NCBI RefSeq assembly: GCF_032164335.1
Contig: NZ_CP134152.1
Coordinates: 558,001-622,000 of the forward strand
DNA: 64,000 nt
Source: Winslowiella toletana
Lineage (GTDB): Bacteria > Pseudomonadota > Gammaproteobacteria > Enterobacterales > Enterobacteriaceae
Reading direction: 5' to 3'
The position numbers and the translations under genes are program-made. Each line of letters begins with the position of its first letter. Within the stretch, counting starts at the first letter, position 1. Positions 10,745 to 20,012 of this stretch are shown one piece after another. The notes under the pieces are model-generated. The model did no database searches. It was not told the DNA's origin and worked only from the letters and a program-made list of their open reading frames with translations.

Positions 10745-11740
10745 CTACTGCCATTTACGGTGGTATGCGCCGAGTGTGGTTTGCGTACCTTCAGATAACG
10801 CACCTAAGGCATTCATCCAGTTTTGCTCGACCTTAAACTCATCGGGAGACGCTTTGCAGCGATCGATTGCCTGACGCCAGATACGCGCCACCTCAGCGAC
10901 ATACGCCGGGCTACGCTGGCGTCCTTCAATTTTTACTGAGGCGATATTGGCCTGCAGCAGTTCCGGCAGTAGTGCCAGCGTGTTCAGACTGGTTGGCTCT
11001 TCCAGCGGGTGATAGCGCATTTCATCGACTTTATAACGTCCTTTGCACAGCGTCGGATAACCGGCATGTTCACCATCGGCATAGCGGTCAATTAACACTT
11101 CATTCAGACGCGCTTCCAGACCCGCTTCGGTTTGCTGCCAGCGCACAAAGCGTGCTGGTGAGCAGGCGCCGACGGTATTAGGCGATTCTCCGGTAAGCCA
11201 GGAAGAGAGATAGCAGCGGCCTTCGGCCATAATGCACAGGCTGCCAAAGGCAAAGACTTCCAGCGGTACTGGCGTGACGCGCGCCAGCTGGCGCACCTGA
11301 TGCATCGACAACACGCGTGGCAATACCACTCGGGAAACAGCAAAATTACGCTGATAGAACTTTATTGCTTCGAGGTTGGTGGCTGACGCCTGTACGGAAA
11401 CATGTCGTTCAATATGCGGATAGCGCTCAGCGGCGTAATCCAGCGTCGCCAGATCGGCAAGGATCAGCGCATCGGCACCGAGATCCGCCGCCACATCGAT
11501 CGCCCGCTGCCAGCGCTGATAATTATCGGGATGGGCAAAGGTATTAATCGCGACATGCAGTTTGCGTCGCCGCTGATGCACAAAGCGCGATGCCTCGTGT
11601 AAGCGCTTTTCGGTAAAGTTAAGGCCGGCAAAGTGGCGAGCATTGGTCTCATCTTTCAGACCGATAAACACCGCATCGGCACCATTGTCGATGGCTGCTT
11701 TCAGGGCAGGGAGGTTCCCGGCCGGACAAAGAAGTTCCAT
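10745..11740 (-). CDS. ubiU: Oxygen-independent ubiquinone hydroxylation protein UbiU
   Basis: Partner of UbiV in anaerobic ubiquinone synthesis, from the U32 peptidase-like family. 331 aa, identical to the E. coli length; starts MELLCPAGNLPALKAAIDNG. Likely Fe-S ligands are the cysteines in FGSLCIMAEGRCYL, NTVGACSPARF and PTLCKGRY (about residues 169, 176, 193, 232). It ends TTLGAYHRKWQ. It is divergent from ubiT across a 206-bp intergenic region. Confidence 0.96.
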   Translation of the reverse strand: MELLCPAGNLPALKAAIDNGADAVFIGLKDETNARHFAGLNFTEKRLHEASRFVHQRRRKLHVAINTFAHPDNYQRWQRAIDVAADLGADALILADLATLDYAAERYPHIERHVSVQASATNLEAIKFYQRNFAVSRVVLPRVLSMHQVRQLARVTPVPLEVFAFGSLCIMAEGRCYLSSWLTGESPNTVGACSPARFVRWQQTEAGLEARLNEVLIDRYADGEHAGYPTLCKGRYKVDEMRYHPLEEPTSLNTLALLPELLQANIASVKIEGRQRSPAYVAEVARIWRQAIDRCKASPDEFKVEQNWMNALGALSEGTQTTLGAYHRKWQ

Positions 11741-11946
11741 GATTATTCTCTGTAATGAGCGATAACAGTCGACGAGTGTAGATCTGCTGCCGATGACAAA
11801 TTTTGATTTAAGGCAGCGAATGGCGTATTGAATGTATATTGGTAGTTCAAAAAGAGTAAAGTTCGTTCACTTTGTTGATCCCGCTACCTGATGAATTTTG
11901 TCGATATGGCAAAATGTCCGAAATTTTTCAAAAGGAGTGATAACGG
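11741..11946. promoter_or_regulatory. Divergent ubiU/ubiT promoter region
   Basis: This 206-bp region must drive ubiUV leftward and ubiT rightward. In E. coli these genes are FNR-linked. I see only half-site-like TTGAT words (around 11805-11812 and 11876-11880) and no complete FNR palindrome, so regulation by FNR is not shown. ubiT has a strong AAAAGGAG ribosome site at 11930-11937. Confidence 0.4.
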
Positions 11947-12471
11947 GTGTTGAATCAGCTTCGCGCACAGTGCGTACAAAATGGTCCGAAATTTCTGCGT
12001 TTTCCGCTACAATTTACCCCTTTCGCGTTGAAAAAACGTTTGTTGCAGCAACTGCTTAACTGGCAATTTGCGCAAGCTCTGGCTGAAGGTGAGTTAGACT
12101 TTCTGCAGGGACGCTGGTTGGGCATTGAAATTCGCGATCTTGATCTGCGTTGGGCGACCAGTGTGTCAGAGGGGCAGCTACAAGTTAGCGATGCTCAGCA
12201 GATCGATGTATGGTTTCGGGGTGACGCTAATGATTTAATATTGGTGGCGGCGCGTAAACGCGATCCGGATACGCTGTTTTTCCAGCGCCGGCTGGTGATA
12301 GAAGGTGATACCGAGCTTGGACTTGAGGTGAAGAATTTAATGGATGCGATTGAACTGGAAATGATGCCGACACCGCTGCGTATCGGGCTAATGCAACTGG
12401 CTCAGTTTGTTGAGGCTGGGCTGAACAAGGACGCGAACTCCCCGGAGAATCGCGCAGGTGCGCCATGTTAA
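11947..12471 (+). CDS. ubiT: Anaerobic ubiquinone accessory factor UbiT (SCP2 domain)
   Basis: UbiT is a lipid-binding SCP2-domain protein needed for O2-independent ubiquinone synthesis, the anaerobic counterpart of UbiJ. The start is GTG at 11947 (GTG-TTG-AAT-CAG) with AAAAGGAG 9 bases upstream; 174 aa, as in E. coli. The SCP2 core covers about residues 45-145, with the conserved RKRDPDTLFFQRRLVIEGDT stretch and DAIELEMMP. It overlaps yhbS by 7 bases. Confidence 0.94.
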   Translation: MLNQLRAQCVQNGPKFLRFPLQFTPFALKKRLLQQLLNWQFAQALAEGELDFLQGRWLGIEIRDLDLRWATSVSEGQLQVSDAQQIDVWFRGDANDLILVAARKRDPDTLFFQRRLVIEGDTELGLEVKNLMDAIELEMMPTPLRIGLMQLAQFVEAGLNKDANSPENRAGAPC

Positions 12472-12971
12472 TTCGGACAGAAATCGGGGTTGATGCCGCA
12501 GGTATCGACAGTCTGCTGCGCCGCTGCTTCCCGACGCCGGCAGAAGCCGAGCTGGTACAGCAGCTGCGCGAAGACGGCCTGCTGACGCTGGGCGTTGTCG
12601 CCACGGATGATGAAGGCCAGGTGCTGGGCTATGCGGCATTCAGCCCGGTTTCCATGCAGGGTGAGGATCGACAGTGGGTGGGGCTGGCACCGCTGGCGGT
12701 GGATGGCAGCGTACGCCAGCAGGGTATCGGCAAACAGCTGATTTACGAAGGGCTGGATACCTTAAATGAATTCGGCTATGCCGCCGTGGTGGTGGTAGGC
12801 GATCCGGCATTTTATGGCCGTTTCGGCTTTGAACCGGCCGCGCGCCATCAGCTCCACTGTAAATGGCTGGGCGCCGAAGCGGCATTTCAGGTCTACAAAC
12901 TGGCAGATGACGCGTTTGTTGACGCGCAAGGGCAGATTGAGTTTGCCGAGCCGTTTAACCGTTTCGATTAG
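12465..12971 (+). CDS. yhbS: GNAT-family N-acetyltransferase YhbS
   Basis: 168 aa. GNAT fold with the acetyl-CoA-binding motif A ([20 protein letters not shown], about residues 80-98; Q/RxxG[I]G core) and the strand [18 protein letters not shown] typical of this subgroup. The start at 12465 lies inside ubiT (7-bp overlap), indicating translational coupling. E. coli YhbS has the same position and length; I know no established acceptor substrate. The 3' end overlaps the convergent yhbQ by 17 bp. Confidence 0.93.
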   Translation: MLIRTEIGVDAAGIDSLLRRCFPTPAEAELVQQLREDGLLTLGVVATDDEGQVLGYAAFSPVSMQGEDRQWVGLAPLAVDGSVRQQGIGKQLIYEGLDTLNEFGYAAVVVVGDPAFYGRFGFEPAARHQLHCKWLGAEAAFQVYKLADDAFVDAQGQIEFAEPFNRFD

Positions 12972-13257
12972 CCAGCCACTGTGGCAGTGAGACAGGCTGG
13001 CTTTCGACCAGCCTGATCTTGTCCTGCTTTTTCAGCTGTTTTACCTGATATTCCAGCTTTGACGCGCTGGAACGATCGCCCGCTTCACAGTGAAACAGCA
13101 GCGCCAGCGGACCTTTACCGCGCAAGGCTTTTGCCCCCTTGCCTTGCTGATGCTGGTGTAAGCGACGCGCCACATCGTTGGTGATGCCGGTGTACAGCAT
13201 GCCGCTGGCGGTGCGCAGAATATACAGCTGCCAGACTGGCGTAGCAGAGTTATCCAT
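12955..13257 (-). CDS. yhbQ: GIY-YIG nuclease family protein YhbQ
   Basis: The start at 13257 ([19 protein letters not shown]) gives 100 aa, the E. coli length; an upstream in-frame extension to 13305 has no better ribosome site. The GIY-YIG-type single-domain core shows [19 protein letters not shown] (first motif as LYI...YTG), with Arg in VARRLHQH and the [11 protein letters not shown] loop, as in UPF0213 proteins. DNA/RNA strand cleavage is presumed, and a repair role has been suggested for homologues. Its last 17 bases overlap the convergent yhbS. Confidence 0.92.
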   Translation of the reverse strand: MDNSATPVWQLYILRTASGMLYTGITNDVARRLHQHQQGKGAKALRGKGPLALLFHCEAGDRSSASKLEYQVKQLKKQDKIRLVESQPVSLPQWLANRNG

Positions 13258-13300
13258 AAAGACTCTCAGTTTGCGAAGATCTGTCAGCATTCTAAAGTGA

Positions 13301-13783
<483 letters not shown>

Positions 13784-13787
13784 AACG

Positions 13788-13811
13788 ACGGGAGCCGCTT
13801 TCGGCTCCCGT
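13788..13811. terminator. Bidirectional hairpin between yhbP and yhbO
   Basis: ACGGGAGCCG-CTTT-CGGCTCCCGT has a 10-bp perfect stem with no real T-tract. It sits exactly between two convergent genes (9 bases from yhbO) and belongs to the recurrent GGGAGCC...GGCTCCC hairpin family of this genome. Confidence 0.65.
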
Positions 13812-13819
13812 GCTGTCGG

Positions 13820-14338
13820 TCAGAGTGACAAAATACGCAGCGATTCCCGATTAAACGCCGGTAAATCATCAGGCGTACGGCTGGTGACCAGTTTCTCGTC
13901 GTCGATCACCACCTCTTTATCGTAGAAATCTGCACCGGCATTTTTCAAATCAATGGCGATGGCTTTCACCGCGGTCATTTTGCGACCACGTACGGCGTTG
14001 GCGCTGATCAGCAGCTGTGGACCGTGACAAATGGCAAATATCGGCTTGCCGCTGTCGACAAAGGCCTTAGTGAAGGCAACAAAGCGGTCATCGCCACGCA
14101 GGCTGTCTGGCGAGTGGCCACCGGGCAACAGCAGCGCATCAAATTCGGCAGCATCGACCTGATCGATACCTCTATCGATCTTCACTTTTGCCTTACCTTG
14201 CTTACCGGTTACCGTTTTACCCGCTTCCGTATCGATAGTGACAAGCTCATGTCCCGCTTTGGAGTAAGCCTCGGCAGGAGAGGTAAATTCTGAGTCTTCA
14301 AATTCATCGGTAATCAGCACCGCAATCTTCTTGCTCAT
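13820..14338 (-). CDS. yhbO: DJ-1/PfpI family protein deglycase/chaperone YhbO
   Basis: 172 aa, the E. coli length. The DJ-1/PfpI fold shows the nucleophile elbow FAICHGPQLL (Cys near residue 104) with the following His, Glu at the N-terminus (DEFEDSEF) and the LLLPGGHSPDSLR loop. Homologues are stress proteins proposed to repair methylglyoxal-modified proteins or nucleotides. A GAGGAAAA ribosome site precedes the ATG. It is convergent with yhbP and followed upstream by an AT-rich intergenic region shared with yraR. Confidence 0.94.
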   Translation of the reverse strand: MSKKIAVLITDEFEDSEFTSPAEAYSKAGHELVTIDTEAGKTVTGKQGKAKVKIDRGIDQVDAAEFDALLLPGGHSPDSLRGDDRFVAFTKAFVDSGKPIFAICHGPQLLISANAVRGRKMTAVKAIAIDLKNAGADFYDKEVVIDDEKLVTSRTPDDLPAFNRESLRILSL

Positions 14339-14513
14339 CTTTTCCTCCGTTTATATTGATTACATTATTAATTTTGGACAACTATGCTGAGTTAGCAATG
14401 TCATATAATGAGTTAATCTATAAAAATAAAGATTTACAGTGAGTTAGCTTAACACTGTGCCAGTAACAAATCGTTTCTGACCGAGACTATACTGAGAGTA
14501 AAGGGAGAACATC

Positions 14514-15152
14514 ATGAGCCGAGTATTGTTGACCGGAGCCACCGGACTGGTGGGGGGCCATGTACTGCGTTTGCTGGTGGCAGACCCACGCGTCAGTGAG
14601 ATTATTGTTCCGACGCGGCGGCCTTTGCCAGCACAGGACAAAGTGACCAATCTGGTGGAAGAGGATTTAACCGACGTACTGCGTCCGCTGGAAACGCCGA
14701 TAGATCTCGTATTTTGCTGTCTTGGCACGACGCGTAAACAGGCGGGCAGCAAAGAAGCATTTATTCATGTCGACTATACGCTGGTGGTGGACAGCGCGCT
14801 GACCGGACAGCGGCTGGGCGCTAAACATCTGCTGGTGGTCAGTGCACACGGTGCCAATGCCCGCTCGCCATTTTTCTATAACCGGGTAAAAGGTGAGATG
14901 GAAAATGCGCTCCGGCATCAGGGCTGGCCACGGCTGACGCTGGTCCGGCCTTCGCTGTTGCTAGGCGAACGCCATCAGCAGCGCGGCGGTGAATCGCTGT
15001 TTGCGCCACTGTTTAAACTGTTGCCTGGAAACTGGCGGGCGGTTGAGGCGCGTGACGTCGCTGAAGTGATGGTGCGGCAGGCATTTACTGCCGCAAATGC
15101 GGAGATTACCGTGATCGAATCGGCCGATCTACAGCCGAATCAGCGTAAATAG
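14514..15152 (+). CDS. yraR: NAD(P)-binding oxidoreductase-like protein YraR
   Basis: 212 aa. Rossmann fold with the glycine motif [15 protein letters not shown] at the N-terminus, then [14 protein letters not shown], the [11 protein letters not shown] strand, the [11 protein letters not shown] helix (YxxxK as YNRVK) and [13 protein letters not shown]. It is the atypical SDR family related to TIP30/HTATIP2. The gene neighbours yhbO as in E. coli. It converges on nrdG with a 13-bp overlap. No physiological substrate is known to me. Confidence 0.9.
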   Translation: MSRVLLTGATGLVGGHVLRLLVADPRVSEIIVPTRRPLPAQDKVTNLVEEDLTDVLRPLETPIDLVFCCLGTTRKQAGSKEAFIHVDYTLVVDSALTGQRLGAKHLLVVSAHGANARSPFFYNRVKGEMENALRHQGWPRLTLVRPSLLLGERHQQRGGESLFAPLFKLLPGNWRAVEARDVAEVMVRQAFTAANAEITVIESADLQPNQRK

Positions 15153-15604
15153 TGAATCACCTGATTACTGCTGCCGCGCCACGGCAGCATGGGATCATGT
15201 AGCGCCTGAACAAATTTACCGTCGATCAACACATCGATCTCCGCCACCACTTGTTGCTGCGCGACCGTCAGCTGCGACAGGCTATAACCGGTCCATAGCC
15301 AGATATCCTTGCCGTGGCACTGGCGGCGCACCCGTTTCACCAGCCGCAGCACATCGGCCACATTGGCCGGGTGCAGCGGATCGCCGCCGGACAGCGACAG
15401 CCCCTGACGCGGAATACGGCGGTCGTTAAGATCGTTAATCAGCCTCTCTTCCATCTCGATGGTCAACGGCACCCCGGAATTCAGCCGCCAGGTGCTTTTG
15501 TTATAGCAGCCTGGACACTGGTGTTCGCAGCCGGCGACAAACAGCGTGCAGCGCGTGCCGGGGCCATTGACGATATCGACCGGATAGTACTGATGAATAT
15601 TCAT
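15140..15604 (-). CDS. nrdG: Anaerobic ribonucleotide reductase-activating protein
   Basis: NrdG is the radical-SAM activase that generates the glycyl radical on NrdD. 154 aa, the normal length. The 4Fe-4S-binding motif appears as GCEHQCPGC (Cx3Cx2C) near residues 26-33, with the SGGDPLHP motif for SAM binding near residue 75. The start overlaps the nrdD stop by 4 bases (ATGA), so the pair is coupled. Confidence 0.97.
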   Translation of the reverse strand: MNIHQYYPVDIVNGPGTRCTLFVAGCEHQCPGCYNKSTWRLNSGVPLTIEMEERLINDLNDRRIPRQGLSLSGGDPLHPANVADVLRLVKRVRRQCHGKDIWLWTGYSLSQLTVAQQQVVAEIDVLIDGKFVQALHDPMLPWRGSSNQVIHYLR

Positions 15605-17739
15605 CCCAGCTGTCCGTTGCCCAGATGTTTGACGCGCCTTTTCACCTCTTCCTGTTTGCCGGCGTTAAACGGGCGGGCATCAGGGCTGCCAAGATAGCCG
15701 CATACCCGGCGGGTAACGGAAACCCGGCTGGCATCATGATTGCCGCATTTCGGGCAGGTGAAGCCTTTGCTGGTGCAGTCGAATTCCCCGTTGAAACCGC
15801 AGTCATAGCACTCATCGATCGGCGTATTGGTGCCGTAATAAGGCACGCGGTGATAGCTGTAGTCCCAGACATCTTCCAGCGCTTTCAGGTTGTGCTGAAT
15901 ATTGGGATATTCGCCGTAACAGATAAAGCCGCCGTTGGCCAACGGAGGGTAGGCCGCTTCAAAGTCGATTTTATCGTAGGGATTGACCTTCTTCTCGACG
16001 TCGAGATGGAAGCTGTTGGTGTAGTAGCCTTTATCGGTAACGCCGCTGATAACGCCAAACTGCGCCGCATCAAGACGGCAGAAACGGTCACACAGGTTTT
16101 CGCTTGGCGTACTGTAGAGGCTGAAACCATAGCCGGTTTCCTCTTTCCACTGCTCTGTGGCATCACGCATACGTGCGACGATAGCCAGCGCCTTTTCCTG
16201 TAGCGCGGCGTCGTCATAAAGATGCGTTTTTCCGCCGCTGAGTGCATTAATGGTTTCATGAATGCCGATATAGCCCAGCGAAATCGAAGCGCGACCGTTT
16301 TTAAAGATCGGCGCAATGTCATCGTCGGGCTGCAGGCGTACACCGCACGCGCCTTCCATATACAGAATCGGCGCTACCCGCGCTTTCACCCCTTCCAGCC
16401 GGGCGATACGCGTCATTAAGGCACGCTTCGCCAGCAGCAAGCGCTGATCGAGCAGCGTCCAGAAGCGTGCTTCATCGCCGGCGGCTTCCAGCGCGATACG
16501 CGGCAGATTCAGGCTGATCACGCCAATATTGTTGCGCCCTTCATGCAGCAGTTCGCCATCCTGCTGATAAACGCCCAAAAAGCTGCGGCAGCCCATAGGC
16601 GTTTTAAACGAGCCGGTAACCTTAACCACTTGATCATAATTGAGAATATCGGGATACATCCGCTTGCTGGCGCACTCCAGCGCCAGCTGTTTAATATCGT
16701 AATTTACATCGCCCGGCTGGTGATTAACGCCGGAACGGATGGCAAACACCAGTTTGGGGAAGACGGCGGTTTTATGGTTTTTACCCAGTCCGGCAAGGCG
16801 ATTGCGCAGAATCGATTGCTGGATCAGACGCGCCGCCCAGCAGGTGCCAAGGCCAAAGCCAAAGGTGACAAACGGCGTCTGCCCGTTGGCGGTATGCAGG
16901 GTATTGACCTCGTACTCCAGCGACTGAAAGGCGTCGTAGCACTCTTTCTCGGTACGCGCATGGGCGTAGCCGGTGCTGTCCGGAATTTGCCACTGTTCTG
17001 CCACCGCCTGATGCCTGGCAAAACTGGCTTGTACAAACGGTGCCAGCACTTCATCGATGCGGTTAATGGTGGTGCCGCCGTAAATATGGCTGGCGACCTG
17101 AGCAATAATTTGTGCGGTAACCGCGGTCGCCGTCGAGATCGATTTAGGCGGTTCAATTTCGGCATTGCCCATCTTAAAGCCGTTGTTCAGCATCCCTTTT
17201 AAATCAATCAGCATGCAGTTAAACATCGGGAAGAAGGGGGAGTAATCGAGATCGTGATAGTGAATTTCACCGCGCTCATGCGCCGAGACCACATCTCGCG
17301 GCAACATCGTTTGTTGCGCATAGTGTTTCGCCACAATGCCCGCCAGCAAATCGCGCTGCGTGGGGATCACTTTGCTGTCTTTGTTGGCATTTTCATTCAG
17401 CAGCGTCGGATCGGTCTGCTCGACCAGCCCGCGAATCGCTTTATTCAGCTTGCCGCGCTGCTCACGCGCCCGATCGCGATCGTGGCGATACTCAATATAA
17501 CAGCGTGCCAGCTGTGGATAGCGTCCGGCCATCAGCAGATCTTCCACTGCGTGCTGGATCTCGTGGATATCGACGCGATCTTTGCCAACAATTTTCCGGC
17601 TGACCTGGCTCGCCACGGTGGCAAAATAGTCGTAATCCTCAATCTGTACCGCGCGCGCTGCACTGGCAATCGCCGCGCAGATGCGCTGCTCGTTAAAGGC
17701 TACCTGGCAGCCATCTCTTTTGATCACAACTATTGCCAC
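15601..17739 (-). CDS. nrdD: Anaerobic ribonucleoside-triphosphate reductase (class III)
   Basis: NrdD reduces NTPs to dNTPs without oxygen using a glycyl radical and formate. 712 aa, matching the family. An N-terminal ATP-cone (VIKRDGCQVAFNEQRI) is present; active-site cysteines lie in the central barrel; a C-terminal zinc site is visible as CYDCGFNGE...CPKCGN; and the radical glycine is in RRVCGYLGS, about 30 residues from the end. It is co-transcribed with nrdG. The upstream region carries NrdR-like and FNR-like sites listed separately. Confidence 0.97.
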   Translation of the reverse strand: MAIVVIKRDGCQVAFNEQRICAAIASAARAVQIEDYDYFATVASQVSRKIVGKDRVDIHEIQHAVEDLLMAGRYPQLARCYIEYRHDRDRAREQRGKLNKAIRGLVEQTDPTLLNENANKDSKVIPTQRDLLAGIVAKHYAQQTMLPRDVVSAHERGEIHYHDLDYSPFFPMFNCMLIDLKGMLNNGFKMGNAEIEPPKSISTATAVTAQIIAQVASHIYGGTTINRIDEVLAPFVQASFARHQAVAEQWQIPDSTGYAHARTEKECYDAFQSLEYEVNTLHTANGQTPFVTFGFGLGTCWAARLIQQSILRNRLAGLGKNHKTAVFPKLVFAIRSGVNHQPGDVNYDIKQLALECASKRMYPDILNYDQVVKVTGSFKTPMGCRSFLGVYQQDGELLHEGRNNIGVISLNLPRIALEAAGDEARFWTLLDQRLLLAKRALMTRIARLEGVKARVAPILYMEGACGVRLQPDDDIAPIFKNGRASISLGYIGIHETINALSGGKTHLYDDAALQEKALAIVARMRDATEQWKEETGYGFSLYSTPSENLCDRFCRLDAAQFGVISGVTDKGYYTNSFHLDVEKKVNPYDKIDFEAAYPPLANGGFICYGEYPNIQHNLKALEDVWDYSYHRVPYYGTNTPIDECYDCGFNGEFDCTSKGFTCPKCGNHDASRVSVTRRVCGYLGSPDARPFNAGKQEEVKRRVKHLGNGQLG

Positions 17740-17761
17740 CGCCGCTCTCCTGTTAGTGAAA

Positions 17762-17809
17762 TATCTATATGTAGACTTTGAAAGGCAGTGTAAGCGCTAT
17801 ATGTGGTGT
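17762..17809 (-). promoter_or_regulatory. Pair of NrdR-box-like sites upstream of nrdD
   Basis: Against the NrdR consensus ACACWATATATWGTGT, 17794-17809 (GCGCTATATGTGGTGT on +) matches about 12 of 16 positions and 17762-17777 (TATCTATATGTAGACT) about 10 of 16. Their centres are 32 bp apart, about three helical turns, the spacing expected for cooperative NrdR binding. The location just upstream of the nrdD ATG fits repression of nrdDG. Confidence 0.6.
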
Positions 17810-17810
17810 T

Positions 17811-17849
17811 TTGATCGTAATTATCCGCATCTTTGTTGATGCAAAGCAA
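17811..17849 (-). promoter_or_regulatory. FNR-like sites upstream of nrdD
   Basis: TTGAT-GCAA-AGCAA at 17836-17849 matches the FNR consensus TTGAT-N4-ATCAA at 9 of 10 defined positions, and TTGAT-CGTA-ATTAT at 17811-17824 at 8 of 10. Their centres are 25 bp apart. E. coli nrdDG is activated by FNR at two sites, so anaerobic activation is the likely role here. Confidence 0.5.
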
Positions 17850-17909
17850 AGATTGATGATTGCGGCAGAAAAGATCGGCAAACGGCTTTCGATGAGAGAA
17901 AAATTGACC

Positions 17910-17944
17910 AGAAAAACGAACGGGAGCCGTTTACCACTCCCGTT
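17910..17944 (-). terminator. Terminator of treC
   Basis: Read on the minus strand, AACGGGAG ... CTCCCGTT (8-bp stem, 10-nt loop) is followed by CGTTTTTC. It lies 49 bp past the treC stop and upstream of the nrdD control region. Confidence 0.7.
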
Positions 17945-17992
17945 AAGATGCTATGCGGGGTATGAAGGCAGGAAACGCCGCCGGTATCACTG

Positions 17993-19657
17993 TCAGCGTG
18001 CTTTCTGATACCACCACACCGCTTCATAGGGGCGCAACATCATTTCACCCGGTGCCGGGCGAGCATCATCATAGTTGCTCATCAATACCTGCCAGCGGCC
18101 AGCGAATACATCGGGATGCCACGACTGCGCTTCACCGCTGAGGTTCGCCACCACCACCAGCGTTTCATCGTTATATTGCCGACGATAGCACCATAAATAC
18201 GGATGGTCGGGGAGCAGATCCTGATAATCACCCCAGGTAAGAATGCCATGGCTTTTACGCAGCTGAATCAGTTGCTTATAGGTATAAAATACCGAGTTCT
18301 CATCAGCAATTGCCGCTTCGGCATTAACCGTCTGGTAGTTATCGCTCATACCAATCCACGGCGTACCTGCGCTAAAACCGGCATTTTCGCTGGCATCCCA
18401 CTGCATCGGCGTACGGCCGTTGTCGCGTGACTTACTGGCAAGAATTTCCAGCAGATTGTCATTGTCGCGCCCCTGCGCACGCAGCTCGGCATACATATTG
18501 TGGCTTTCAATATCGCGATAATCGATGATGCGGGTGAAGTGCGGATTGGTCATACCCAGCTCTTCCCCCTGAAAGATATACGGCGTGCCCTGCATACCGT
18601 GCAGCGCCATTGCCAGCAGCTTGGCCGACTGCACGCGGTATTCTCCCTCATCGCCCCAGCGTGAAACCACTCGTGGCTGATCGTGGTTACACCAGAACAG
18701 CGCGTTCCACGCTACGTTATGCATGCCCTGCTGCCAGTGGGTGAAGATATTTTTCAGCGCCACCAGATCGAGCGGCGTCAGCGTCCATTTCTGACCCTGA
18801 TAAAAATCGACTTCAACATGGTCAAAACTAAACACCATTGACAGCTCTTCGCCTTCCAGCGAACCGTAGCGCTGACAATGCTCCAGCGTGGCGGAGGACA
18901 TCTCTCCCACCGTCATCAGTTCGCGTGGGCGAAACACATCGCGGCTCATCTCCTGCATATATTCATGAATACGCGGCCCGTCGGTATACAGCCGCAGGCC
19001 GTCACCGGCCGGATCGTCCGGGAAATCCTGATGCTTGGAAACCAGATTCACCACGTCGAGGCGCAGGCCATCAATGCCGCGATCGGCCCAGAAGTTAACA
19101 ATCTGCTTAAGCTCAGCGCGCAGATTATCATTCTCCCAGTTCAGGTCCGCCTGCTCGGGTGCCCACAGATGCATATAGTACTGGCCGCTCTCGGCGTGCC
19201 AGCGCCAGGCATTGCCACCGAACTTGGAACGCCAGTTATTGGGTGGGCCACCGGCTTCACTCTGATCGCGCCAGATATAGTAAGAGCGGTAAGGGCTTTC
19301 GCGATCGAGCGCGTCGTGAAACCAGTGATGCTGGGTTGAAGAGTGGTTAAACACCATATCGAGAATAACGCGCAAACCGCGCTTGTGCGCCTGTTCAACC
19401 AGGTTATCGAAATCGGTCAGGGTGCCAAACGAGGGATCGATAGCGGTGTAGTTAGCCACGTCATAACCGTTATCGACCTGCGGAGAGATATAAAACGGCG
19501 TCAGCCAGAGGGCATCCACCCCGAGCAATTTCAGGTAGTCGAGTCGCTGAATCACACCCGCCAGATCGCCTGTTCCGCTACCGGTCGTATCCTGAAAGCT
19601 CTTGGGATAGATTTGATAGATGACGCCGTTCTGCCACCACGGTGGAATTTTATTCAT
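17993..19657 (-). CDS. treC: Trehalose-6-phosphate hydrolase TreC
   Basis: TreC splits trehalose-6-phosphate from the PTS into glucose and glucose-6-phosphate. 554 aa, GH13 family. Conserved regions: DNGYDVANYTAID, VFNHSS, nucleophile Asp in DGLRLDVVN (about residue 200), acid/base Glu in TVGEMSS, and NHDQPR. Close agreement with E. coli TreC throughout (e.g. GVIYQIYPKSFQDTTGSGTG) supports the trehalose enzyme over a generic oligo-1,6-glucosidase. In E. coli treC follows treB (trehalose PTS permease) beside nrdD; here treB is missing and the gene upstream is a divergent hexosaminidase, so the substrate must be imported by a permease encoded elsewhere, or the locus has been reduced. Confidence 0.9.
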   Translation of the reverse strand: MNKIPPWWQNGVIYQIYPKSFQDTTGSGTGDLAGVIQRLDYLKLLGVDALWLTPFYISPQVDNGYDVANYTAIDPSFGTLTDFDNLVEQAHKRGLRVILDMVFNHSSTQHHWFHDALDRESPYRSYYIWRDQSEAGGPPNNWRSKFGGNAWRWHAESGQYYMHLWAPEQADLNWENDNLRAELKQIVNFWADRGIDGLRLDVVNLVSKHQDFPDDPAGDGLRLYTDGPRIHEYMQEMSRDVFRPRELMTVGEMSSATLEHCQRYGSLEGEELSMVFSFDHVEVDFYQGQKWTLTPLDLVALKNIFTHWQQGMHNVAWNALFWCNHDQPRVVSRWGDEGEYRVQSAKLLAMALHGMQGTPYIFQGEELGMTNPHFTRIIDYRDIESHNMYAELRAQGRDNDNLLEILASKSRDNGRTPMQWDASENAGFSAGTPWIGMSDNYQTVNAEAAIADENSVFYTYKQLIQLRKSHGILTWGDYQDLLPDHPYLWCYRRQYNDETLVVVANLSGEAQSWHPDVFAGRWQVLMSNYDDARPAPGEMMLRPYEAVWWYQKAR

Positions 19658-20012
19658 TGCTCAGTCCTGAATTTAAGGGGCGAAATGTTCCACCCAATTA
19701 GCGGTTCAGTATCTTCGGTCTTTTTTGCATCCTATAAGATTAGCCAGTTACTGGCGGTTCGATACCAAAGCTGACCAGGAATCAGTCTGAAATTAAGTCA
19801 GCCGGGAACATCAAGGCGCGAGAAATAACCGTGACACAACAAGATAGCGTCACTCGGCCGCGGAAAAAAAGTTAAGTAAATCCGTTAATAAGGATGTTGC
19901 AAAAATTTACGAGCAGGCCAAAGTTTCGCCATCGCCAACTTGCTGTTAATCACGAATTATGTTTTATGGAGGTCTGCCTGATTTTTGCTCCGTCGTCTTA
20001 AAAAGGGAGTTA
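19658..20012. other. Intergenic region between treC and the hexosaminidase gene
   Basis: 355 bp with no credible gene. It must hold divergent promoters. A AAAAGGGA ribosome site (20001-20008) precedes the hexosaminidase start. I see no remnant of treB. Confidence 0.6.

Noticed and set aside
9858..11740. ubiV/ubiU as collagenase/U32 peptidases
   Set aside because: The fold family is U32, but the cysteine patterns and gene order match UbiU/UbiV of the O2-independent ubiquinone pathway.
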